16,095 bases of DNA from Oscillospiraceae bacterium (GTDB lineage: Bacteria; Bacillota; Clostridia; Oscillospirales; Ruminococcaceae). How positions within the stretch are numbered: the stretch's first letter is position 1; each line of letters begins with the position of its first letter. The stretch is taken from NCBI GenBank assembly GCA_017828935.1, contig JAGAUG010000088.1, positions 1 to 16,095 on the forward strand, written 5' to 3'. The position numbers were made by a program, and so were the translations under genes. Under the pieces are notes generated by a model, which made no database searches, had not been told where the DNA came from, and worked only from the letters and a program-made list of their open reading frames with translations. This document shows, one piece after another, positions 8,028-14,258 of the stretch.

Positions 8028-9173
8028 TTAAAAATACATATAGAGCTGACATTTTATCATCCCGTTATATAACTTACGTCTTTTAGTAGCTCTAGAGCCT
8101 AAGATTTTTTCAAAATCTTCGTCCGGAGATATAACATATAAATTATTATTTAAATTATTATTTAAAAATTTTTGACCTAGTAATTTATATATCTCTCTAG
8201 CCTGATTTACTTCTAATAATCTTTCTCCGTAAGGAGGGTTAGTTAAAACTATAAAATTACTTTTTTCAAAATCTTGAGAATTTTTAAAATCTAAAAACTC
8301 TAAATCTTGAATTGATTTTGTTTGGAAATTTATTCGAGACGAGATACCAGCCCTTTTAGCGTTTATTTTAGCTATCTCGATAGCTTCAGGGTCAATATCT
8401 GAGCCAAAAGCCATAAACGACGAGTCTTTATTAATTTTTGAAATCGCTCTCTGACGTCCTAAATTCCAATCAGAGTCTGACATAGCGTTCCAATCTTCGG
8501 CGACAAATCGTCTATTTAGCCCTGGAGCTATTTTTAAGGCCCAAAGAGCCGATTCTATTAAAAGAGTTCCCGAACCGCAACAAGGATCACAAACGCTACT
8601 CTTGGAGTTTACCCTAGAAAGACTTACGATCCCAGCGGCGAGAGTTTCTTTTATTGGCGCTAAAACCGTGGATTTTCTATAGCCTCTTTTGTGAAGTCCG
8701 GCGCCAGAAGTATCTAACATTATTAAGACATTATCTTTTTGGATTGAAAACTGTATTTGATATAAAGCTCCTGTTTCTTCAAACCAACTAGTTTTATATG
8801 TCTTTTTTAATTTTTCAACAACGGCTTTTTTTATAATCGACTGACAGGCCGGCTCGCTCTTTAAAACCGAATTTAGAGTCCAACCCTTTACCGGGAATTT
8901 ATCGTTTTTATTAATAAAATTACCCCAATCAATTAAAAAAACTCCTTGATAAAGCTCTTCAAAGCTAGTAGCTTTAAATTCGTTCATTACGATTAAGACT
9001 CTTTCGGCTGTTCTTAAATTTATATTAGCGTCTATCAACGTCTCAAAAGAACCTTCGAAAAAGACCTTTCCGTCCGTCGCTTTTATATTTTGGGCGTCAA
9101 TATATTTTAGTTCTCGAGTTAAAACACTCTCTAAACCAAACAAACATGGACAGACCATTTTTATATTATTCAT
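8028..9173 (-). CDS. THUMP-domain class I SAM-dependent rRNA methyltransferase (RlmL/YpsC type)
   Basis: The 381-residue protein starts with the typical CLFGLESVLTREL block (10–22) and a THUMP RNA-binding domain to about residue 155. LHKRGYR (160–166) is the junction motif of this family. The methyltransferase fold follows, with SAM motif I DPCCGSGT (196–203), SDID (258–261) and catalytic motif IV TNPPYGERL (311–319), as in N2-guanine methyltransferases. In E. coli the equivalent domain of RlmL makes m2G2445 in 23S rRNA. The Gram-positive orthologue YpsC is a stand-alone protein of this length, so 23S rRNA is the likely substrate (inference). Its ATG lies inside the last codons of the comF-like gene (8-bp overlap). 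A second in-frame ATG at residue 6 is an alternative start. Confidence 0.92.
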   Translation of the reverse strand: MNNIKMVCPCLFGLESVLTRELKYIDAQNIKATDGKVFFEGSFETLIDANINLRTAERVLIVMNEFKATSFEELYQGVFLIDWGNFINKNDKFPVKGWTLNSVLKSEPACQSIIKKAVVEKLKKTYKTSWFEETGALYQIQFSIQKDNVLIMLDTSGAGLHKRGYRKSTVLAPIKETLAAGIVSLSRVNSKSSVCDPCCGSGTLLIESALWALKIAPGLNRRFVAEDWNAMSDSDWNLGRQRAISKINKDSSFMAFGSDIDPEAIEIAKINAKRAGISSRINFQTKSIQDLEFLDFKNSQDFEKSNFIVLTNPPYGERLLEVNQAREIYKLLGQKFLNNNLNNNLYVISPDEDFEKILGSRATKRRKLYNGMIKCQLYMYF

Positions 9174-9924
9174 ACTCTTTATTTTTTCTCCTCAAAGAAT
9201 CACACATATTTTTATTTATATAATTTAATAAACTATTTTTATTTTTTATTCTAGTCGTTGCTATCGTCGCGCAATAAATTTCTTTAGCTCCAGAGAGTTT
9301 TAAAACTTTTGCGGCTTCGTTTAAAGTAAAACCGCTAGTTATTATATCGTCTATTATTAATATAGTCTTGTCTTTTATATTTTTATTCCCAGAAAATTTA
9401 TAAACGTCTTGGATATTAATTCGTCTTTTATCGAGAGTAAGGCTATGTTGAGGTTTATTATCTTTAATTTTAGTAATTAAACAAGCAAAATTAATTTTTA
9501 ATTTTTTTGATAAATATTTAGCTAATAAAGCAGCTTGATTATAGCCTCGTTCTTTTTCTCTTGAGCTAAACATCGGAATATAAGTAATAAAATCAAAATT
9601 AATATTATTATAATATTTTTTTATATTTTCTAACATATAGCTCGCGAGCGGTCTAAAATATAAATCTTTATTACGAAATTTAAAATCACAAATAGCTTTA
9701 GATATATTAGATTCATAGTAAAACACAGAGATACAGTCTTTAAAATAAAATTTAATATTATTATCAAGATTTTTATTATTAACAAAAACAAAATCATCTT
9801 CAACAAACGCAAGCGTTTTAGCGCAAGTCTCACAAACATATTTATTCTTGTTATTAATATTTAAAATATTATTACAAAAAATACATTTTCTTGGATATAT
9901 TAAATCTAAAATATTTTTTAGCAT
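9166..9924 (-). CDS. comF: ComF-family phosphoribosyltransferase-like protein
   Basis: The 252-residue protein has an N-terminal zinc-ribbon pair, CIFC (14–17) and CETC (31–34), the block REKERGYNQAALLA (122–135), and a type I phosphoribosyltransferase PRPP loop, IDDIITSGFT (191–200). This is the ComFC/GntX layout. In naturally competent bacteria ComFC helps imported single-stranded DNA enter recombination, but the family is also common in non-competent bacteria. The reaction, if any, is unknown. It heads a seven-gene operon behind a near-perfect promoter, with GAGG 4–5 nt before ATG 9924. No other competence gene is in the window, so a DNA-uptake role cannot be inferred. The frame is intact, and length and motifs look functional. 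Confidence 0.9.
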   Translation of the reverse strand: MLKNILDLIYPRKCIFCNNILNINNKNKYVCETCAKTLAFVEDDFVFVNNKNLDNNIKFYFKDCISVFYYESNISKAICDFKFRNKDLYFRPLASYMLENIKKYYNNINFDFITYIPMFSSREKERGYNQAALLAKYLSKKLKINFACLITKIKDNKPQHSLTLDKRRINIQDVYKFSGNKNIKDKTILIIDDIITSGFTLNEAAKVLKLSGAKEIYCATIATTRIKNKNSLLNYINKNMCDSLRRKNKEYE

Positions 9925-9960
9925 AGATCCTCGTTTAAAATTAATTTATTTATATTTATA

Positions 9961-9989
9961 AGTATATCAATATTTTTTTTATTTGTCAA
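9961..9989 (-). promoter_or_regulatory. Promoter of the comF–ispH operon
   Basis: On the minus strand a perfect -35 TTGACA (9989–9984), a 17-nt spacer and TATACT (9966–9961) precede ATG 9924. Transcription would start near 9954, giving a leader of about 30 nt. It is the only strong promoter found ahead of the seven co-directional genes. Confidence 0.8.
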
Positions 9990-10003
9990 AAAATAAATTT
10001 AAT

Positions 10004-10033
10004 AAAAAGTTGCAATTATTAAAGCAACTTTTT
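10004..10033. terminator. Terminator-like perfect hairpin in the divergent intergenic region
   Basis: AAAAAGTTGC (10004–10013) and its exact complement GCAACTTTTT (10024–10033) enclose a 10-nt loop. With A-runs and T-runs on both sides it reads as an intrinsic terminator in either direction. No annotated gene ends here. It would stop a minus-strand transcript arriving from about 10290 just before the comF promoter, or a short plus-strand transcript from the comF side. Confidence 0.6.
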
Positions 10034-10070
10034 GTCTAAACGGGTCTTATCTATGGAAGTAGTTTTTAAA

Positions 10071-10132
10071 ATTTAGTGCGCACTAAATATTAATTAAAAA
10101 TTATTAAATTAAAAAAATTTACTCGAGTAAAT
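10071..10132. promoter_or_regulatory. Two related perfect palindromes, possible operators
   Basis: ATTTAGTGCGCACTAAAT (10071–10088) is an 18-bp perfect palindrome and ATTTACTCGAGTAAAT (10117–10132) a 16-bp one. Their centres are 45 bp apart. Both share the frame ATTTA…TAAAT around a GC-rich core, unusual in this very AT-rich stretch. They could bind a dimeric regulator of the divergent genes or be small RNA hairpins. I recognise neither as a known operator. Confidence 0.45.
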
Positions 10133-10174
10133 AAAATTATAAAAAAATAAATTATATTAAAATAAAATTTAATT

Positions 10175-10254
10175 AGCCTGAAAATAAAATTCTTAGTTTT
10201 TTAGCTATTTATAGCGGGAAGTAGCTTAAAACTAAAAATTTTATTTTTCGGGCT
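10175..10254. other. 80-nt long-armed hairpin, possible structural RNA or regulatory element
   Basis: AGCC at 10175 pairs with GGCT ending at 10254. Pairing continues inward through GAAAATAAAATT / AATTTTATTTTTC, TTAGTTTT / AAACTAA and AGCTA / TAGCT, with one bulge and a few mismatches, to a loop of about 13 nt containing GCGGGAA. About 30 base pairs form. It lies upstream of the thiT promoter, so it is not obviously in the thiT leader. An 8-bp hairpin at 10261–10281 (GATAAATT / AATTTATC) follows directly. The remaining sequence from 9925 to 10375 is AT-rich with no reading frame I can support. Confidence 0.55.
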
Positions 10255-10295
10255 ATTTGTGATAAATTAAATAAATTTATCTTGAAGTTATATTA

Positions 10296-10324
10296 TTTAC
10301 GTTTTTATTTTTTTGTGATATAAT
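10296..10324 (+). promoter_or_regulatory. Promoter of thiT–ftsK
   Basis: TTTACG (10296–10301, 4 of 6 matches), a 17-nt spacer and perfect TATAAT (10319–10324) preceded by TGA, giving an extended -10. The start would be near 10331. The leader of about 45 nt is too short for a TPP riboswitch, and none of the TPP core strings (CTGAGA, ACCTGATC) occur upstream. Confidence 0.65.
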
Positions 10325-10375
10325 TATAACGAATTTGATAATTAAAAATAAGATAATAAAAGAGAGTATAAAGCG

Positions 10376-10939
10376 ATGTCTAAATTACAAAGATTAACGT
10401 TTTCTAGTTTATTAATATCGATATCATTAATACTAAGTAAGATCGAATTTTCGTTATTTTTTCCGTTTGGTGGTTCAGTAACGCTATTTAGTTTAGTTCC
10501 GCTGATAATTATTTCTTCGAAGTTTGGCTATCGTTGGGGAGCTTGTTGCGGAGCTATCTTAGGAATTTTACATCTGATAACAACAAATTTAAAATTTCAA
10601 GGCTTTAATATATTTTCGATTATTATTTCTATTTTTTTAGACTATATTATTTCTTATACGATTATTGGTTTTTTTTCTTATTTTGTATCTAAACTAAAAA
10701 AAACAAAATATAAATTATATATAAGTTTTATATATGTATTTATTTTAAAATTTGGAGTTCATGTTTTATCTGGAATTATTGTTTGGAGCCCGTTTTTTAA
10801 AAAAAATTTTATCCAAGGTCTAGTATATTCTGTTTTATATAATTTGTCTTATTTGGGGCCAGAGCTAATTATAAATATATTAGGTCTTTGTATATTCAAA
10901 AAATTATTTTATAATTTAATAAAAAACAGAGAGGATTGA
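10376..10939 (+). CDS. thiT: Thiamine-binding S component of an ECF transporter (ThiT)
   Basis: The 187-residue protein is almost entirely hydrophobic, with about six membrane helices. It would bind thiamine outside the membrane and work with the shared ECF module (EcfA, EcfA', EcfT, encoded elsewhere). Residues known to bind thiamine in Lactococcus ThiT appear with matching spacing: D89–Y90 (for E84–Y85), H129 in GVHVLSG (H125), W137 (W133), Y151 (Y146) and N156 in YSVLYNLSY (N151). The helix-1 to helix-3 region contains YRWGACCGAILGILHL (52–67), the small-residue packing typical of S components. GAGAG precedes ATG 10376. Its stop overlaps or adjoins the ftsK start. Glu84 is replaced by Asp, a conservative change. 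An S component for another vitamin is possible but less likely. Confidence 0.85.
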   Translation: MSKLQRLTFSSLLISISLILSKIEFSLFFPFGGSVTLFSLVPLIIISSKFGYRWGACCGAILGILHLITTNLKFQGFNIFSIIISIFLDYIISYTIIGFFSYFVSKLKKTKYKLYISFIYVFILKFGVHVLSGIIVWSPFFKKNFIQGLVYSVLYNLSYLGPELIINILGLCIFKKLFYNLIKNRED

Positions 10940-10953
10940 TTTATAATTTTACT

Positions 10954-13602
10954 ATGAAAAATACAAGAAAAAAGATATCTAGAACCCAAAAAAATATTTC
11001 TAAAAATTCTTCGCCAATTAGGCCAGCAACGGCCAATCGAGCTAAAAAACAATCTAGCCAAAAAGCTCCTCCTGAAATTAATAGACAAGCTCGTTCTGTT
11101 TTGTTTTTAGGCTTAGGAATTCTTATATTTTTTTTATTAATCATCCCAGGAAAAAATATTTGGTTTTTTTTACGAAATTTATTATTTGGATTATTTAGTA
11201 AAGGAGCGTATCTTTTACCCATAATATTTATATATATAGCCTATATCTATGATAAAGATAATAATAAGAATAATAAAAATAATAAAAAAATTTTTAATAA
11301 ATGTGTTTGGCTATTTATTTTTATATGTACTATAATCCAAATTTTATTTGGAGCAAAAATAACTGAAAGTGAAAATATAATAGAATTTATAATAACAGCG
11401 TTTAACGACGGTATCGATAAAGTAGGCGGAGGATTAATTTCAGCGATAATAGCTTGGCCGTTGTTAAAATTTTTAGGATTCGAAGGCGCTGTTGCCTTAA
11501 CTTTTGTATTTATTTTTATTTTAGTTATGGTAATTTCAAAGATTACTCTTTCAGATCTATTTAAGGCCGCTTGTAAACCAGCTAAAAAATTAGAAAATAT
11601 ATATTCTGAAAAATATTCAAATAAAAATAAAATTAAAAATAAAAATATAAATATAGATATTCCGTTAGATGATATAAATAAAAATAATAATAATAAAATA
11701 GACGAGCTTCCAAATCACCCTGTTGAATCGAATAATAAAAATTCTTTTTATCAAGAATTTGATTTTAATAATTCAAAAACTGATAATCAAGAAACCCAAG
11801 ATATTAATTTTTTTGAACTAGATAATAATAATCAAGATTTAGAAATTTTAGATTTAAATAATAATAATCAAGATTTAGAAATTTTAGATTTAAATAATAA
11901 TAATAATCAAGATTTAGAAATTTTAGATTTAAATAATAATAATCAAGATTCAGAAATTTTAGATTTAAATAATAATAATCAAGATTCAGAATTTTTAAAT
12001 TTTAATAATATTGACGATTTAATAAAAACTAAAATTAATAATAATTTTAATAATAATTTAGAAATAAAATCCAACTCAAATACAGATACAGTTTTAGAAG
12101 AAAATAAAAATATTAATAAAAATATTTTTTCTCAAGCTTATATATTCCCGAACGTAGGTCTTTTAAAACAGCCACAAAAAAACGATAATAGCTATGATTC
12201 TCAAGAACTTAAAAATACTGCTCAAATATTAGTTGAAACTTTAAAAAGCTTCGGTGTTACAACTCAGTTATTAGATTTTTCAAAAGGCCCAACTGTTACA
12301 AGATATGAACTCAAGCCTGCCGCCGGAGTTAAGATAAGTAAAATTACTGGTCTAGCTGACGATATCGCTTTAAACTTAGCCGCCGCCGGAGTTAGGATCG
12401 AAGCTCCGATTCCGAATAAAGCTGCTGTTGGAATCGAAATTCCGAATAAAACAGTTAGCATAGTATCTATAAAAGAAATTATTGACAGCGAAAAATTTAG
12501 AAATAGCCAAAGCAATTTATCAGTTGCTTTGGGCAAGGATATATCGGGAGATATAACGATATTTGATATCGCTAAGATGCCGCACGTTTTGATCGCTGGC
12601 TCAACAGGCTCGGGTAAATCTGTTTGTATTAACTCGATTATTATAAGTTTAATATATAAAGCTTCTCCTGAGAACGTTCGACTTTTGATGATCGACCCGA
12701 AAGTAGTTGAGCTTGGAGTTTATAACGATATACCCCATTTGTTGATTCCTGTTGTTACCGACCCTAAAAAAGCTGCTGGCGCGCTCAATTGGGCTGTTGG
12801 GGAGATGCTCAAACGATATAAAATATTCGCTGAGATGAGCGTAAGAGACCTAACGGGATATAATAGACTCGCCAAACAACGCGACGATCTTAACCCTCTT
12901 CCTCAAATCGTAATAATAATCGACGAGCTTGCTGATTTGATGATGGTTGCTCCAAACGAAATAGAAGATTCTATTTGTAGGTTAGCTCAAATGGCTAGAG
13001 CCGCTGGGATGCATTTAATTATAGCAACACAAAGACCGTCTGTCGACGTTATTACTGGAATAATAAAAGCTAATATTCCGAGCAGAATCGCCTTTGCTGT
13101 TTCGTCTCAAGTAGACTCAAGAACTATTATTGATTCTTCTGGCGCCGAAAAATTACTCGGTCGAGGAGATATGTTATTCTTCCCAATAGGCGCTTCAAAA
13201 CCAATTAGAGTTCAAGGTTGTTTTGTTTCTGATACTGAAGTTGAAAACGTAGTCCAGTTTGTAAAAAATTCATATCAGTCAGACTACGACGACGAAATCT
13301 CTCAAGAAATCGAAAGATTATCTGTTCTTGAAAAATCAAAAAATTCTTCTAGCTCTAGCTCTGGTTCTGAAATATCTGACGAAGATATTTTGTCTAGCGC
13401 AATAGAATGCGCAATAGATAACGGCGAAATTTCAGCGTCGTTTTTACAACGCAAGTTAAAACTTGGGTACCCAAAAGCCGCTAGACTTATAGACGAGATG
13501 GAAGAACAAGGTATTATCGGCCCAAAAGACGGAAGTAAGCCAAGACAAACTTTAATATCAAGACAAGAATGGATAGAGATGAATTTAAATAAAAATAATT
13601 AA
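10954..13602 (+). CDS. ftsK: DNA translocase FtsK/SpoIIIE
   Basis: A septal DNA pump that moves chromosome ends across the closing division or sporulation septum. Counting from ATG 10954 it has 882 residues. A basic N-terminus is followed by membrane segments at about 47–65, 74–97, 117–134 and 160–195, then a linker of about 200 residues rich in Asn and Asp (205–400). The motor follows, with TVTRYELKPAAGVK, Walker A GSTGSGKS (549–556), Walker B IIIIDELADLM (D657, E658) and ATQRPSVDVITG. A winged-helix gamma domain closes it (SFLQRKLKLGYPKAARLIDEMEEQGIIGP). That gamma domain reads KOPS/SRS polarity signals in this family. The start is uncertain: TTG 10936, overlapping the thiT stop, has GAGAGG almost against it, whereas ATG 10954 is 19 nt from that site. 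The linker contains tandem repeats. Confidence 0.95.
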   Translation: MKNTRKKISRTQKNISKNSSPIRPATANRAKKQSSQKAPPEINRQARSVLFLGLGILIFFLLIIPGKNIWFFLRNLLFGLFSKGAYLLPIIFIYIAYIYDKDNNKNNKNNKKIFNKCVWLFIFICTIIQILFGAKITESENIIEFIITAFNDGIDKVGGGLISAIIAWPLLKFLGFEGAVALTFVFIFILVMVISKITLSDLFKAACKPAKKLENIYSEKYSNKNKIKNKNINIDIPLDDINKNNNNKIDELPNHPVESNNKNSFYQEFDFNNSKTDNQETQDINFFELDNNNQDLEILDLNNNNQDLEILDLNNNNNQDLEILDLNNNNQDSEILDLNNNNQDSEFLNFNNIDDLIKTKINNNFNNNLEIKSNSNTDTVLEENKNINKNIFSQAYIFPNVGLLKQPQKNDNSYDSQELKNTAQILVETLKSFGVTTQLLDFSKGPTVTRYELKPAAGVKISKITGLADDIALNLAAAGVRIEAPIPNKAAVGIEIPNKTVSIVSIKEIIDSEKFRNSQSNLSVALGKDISGDITIFDIAKMPHVLIAGSTGSGKSVCINSIIISLIYKASPENVRLLMIDPKVVELGVYNDIPHLLIPVVTDPKKAAGALNWAVGEMLKRYKIFAEMSVRDLTGYNRLAKQRDDLNPLPQIVIIIDELADLMMVAPNEIEDSICRLAQMARAAGMHLIIATQRPSVDVITGIIKANIPSRIAFAVSSQVDSRTIIDSSGAEKLLGRGDMLFFPIGASKPIRVQGCFVSDTEVENVVQFVKNSYQSDYDDEISQEIERLSVLEKSKNSSSSSSGSEISDEDILSSAIECAIDNGEISASFLQRKLKLGYPKAARLIDEMEEQGIIGPKDGSKPRQTLISRQEWIEMNLNKNN
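11821..11997 (+). repeat. In-frame 36-bp tandem repeat in the FtsK linker
   Basis: Five units encode variants of DLNNNNQDLEIL: lengths 30, 36, 39, 36 and 36 bp, starting at 11821, 11851, 11887, 11926 and 11962. Identity is very high. The 39-bp unit has one additional AAT codon, and the last two units change TTA to TCA (Leu to Ser). The frame is kept in all. The array spans residues about 290–348 of the disordered linker, consistent with slippage expansion. Confidence 0.9.
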
Positions 13603-13705
13603 TTAAAAACTTAAATATTTTATTATTAAAATACACATATATTTTTTAAATATAAAACATAAAATTATAAAAACATATAAATTTAATTTTTTATAAAAAA
13701 AAGAC

Positions 13706-13738
13706 TTGATTTTTTCCAAAAATAGTATAAAATATAAT
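13706..13738 (+). promoter_or_regulatory. Sigma-A promoter of groESL
   Basis: A -35-like TTGATT (13706–13711) is followed by two candidate -10 boxes, TATAAA (13726–13731, spacing 14) and TATAAT (13733–13738, spacing 21). Neither gives ideal spacing, so the exact start is unresolved. It must lie at or within the CIRCE that begins at 13738. The 103 nt from the ftsK stop to here are AT-only. An A/T hairpin at 13665–13696 is a poor terminator, so the end of the ftsK transcript is not evident. Confidence 0.55.
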
Positions 13739-13764
13739 TAGCACTCATATACTGAGAGTGCTAA
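13738..13764 (+). promoter_or_regulatory. CIRCE operator (HrcA binding site)
   Basis: TTAGCACTC, nine nucleotides, then GAGTGCTAA: a perfect match to the CIRCE inverted repeat. HrcA binds it and represses groESL until misfolded protein occupies GroEL. It overlaps the predicted transcription start. hrcA itself is not in the window. Confidence 0.97.
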
Positions 13765-13912
13765 TTATAAAATTATAAATATATTTATGATATTATATTA
13801 CTCAGCTTTTTATAAAGCTCAAGAAATATCTAAATATATTATTTATATTTTTTAGTGTATTCTAAATTGTATTTATTTGTTTGTTTATTTATTTTTTAAG
13901 GAGGTCTTTTTT
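13765..13912 (+). other. Long groES leader with a small hairpin
   Basis: About 150 nt of AT-rich leader separate CIRCE from the groES ATG. AGCTTT / AAAGCT with a 4-nt loop (13804–13819) forms one 6-bp hairpin; I see no other element or reading frame. The leader ends in AAGGAGG (13898–13904), 8 nt before the start codon. This strong ribosome site selects ATG 13913 over the in-frame ATG at 13877, which has none. Confidence 0.5.
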
Positions 13913-14197
13913 ATGACTATTAAACCTCTTAGTGATCGTTTAGTGATCAAGATGGTTGAAGCAGAAGAAACAACAAAAAGCGGTATAATCTTAGCAGGTT
14001 CAGCAAAAGAAAAGCCACAAATAGCAGAGGTAATTGCTGTTGGTCCAGGCGGGATTGTTGACGGAAAAGAAGTCAAGATGTATTTAAAACAAGGTGATAA
14101 AGTTTTAATCAGCAAGTATGCTGGAACTGAAGTTAAAGTCGATGGTGTTGATTATACGATTCTTCGCCAAAACGACGTTTTAGCTATTGTTGAATAA
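13913..14197 (+). CDS. groES: Co-chaperonin GroES
   Basis: The 94-residue heptameric lid of the GroEL folding chamber has the family's normal length. It begins MTIKPLSDRLVIKMVE. The mobile loop that contacts GroEL is EETTKSGIIL (18–27). The roof and core motifs AEVIAVGPGG, GDKVLISKYAGTEVK and the C-terminal YTILRQNDVLAIVE are all present. The start was chosen by AAGGAGG 8 nt upstream; the upstream ATG would add 12 hydrophobic residues not seen in GroES. It is followed after 61 nt by groEL in one HrcA/CIRCE-controlled operon. Confidence 0.98.
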   Translation: MTIKPLSDRLVIKMVEAEETTKSGIILAGSAKEKPQIAEVIAVGPGGIVDGKEVKMYLKQGDKVLISKYAGTEVKVDGVDYTILRQNDVLAIVE

Positions 14198-14258
14198 TAA
14201 TATAAAATAATAAATTAATTTTTTGATTTTTATTTAATTACGAAAGGACTTTGATATT

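Noticed and set aside
10175..10254. Bacterial SRP (4.5S) RNA, because the apex contains GGAAGTAGC
   Set aside because: The invariant apical core GGAAGGAAGCAGC and the opposite AGG strand are absent; only an 8-base resemblance remains.
9990..10375. TPP riboswitch for thiT
   Set aside because: Neither CTGAGA nor ACCTGATC-type core strings are present, and the predicted promoter leaves only about 45 nt of leader.
11851..11997. CRISPR array, because of regular 36-bp repeats
   Set aside because: The repeats are contiguous without spacers, in frame, and within the FtsK linker.
13665..13696. Terminator after ftsK
   Set aside because: The inverted repeat TTATAAAAA / TTTTTATAA has no G–C pair and a long loop; such matches are expected by chance in this sequence.
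13877..13912. Upstream ATG for groES giving 12 more residues
   Set aside because: It has no ribosome site and would add a hydrophobic stretch absent from GroES; AAGGAGG fits ATG 13913.
10941..14115. Minus-strand frames at 10941–11222, 12264–12536 and 13885–14115
   Set aside because: They are antisense shadows of ftsK and groES, with no start signals and no recognisable motifs.
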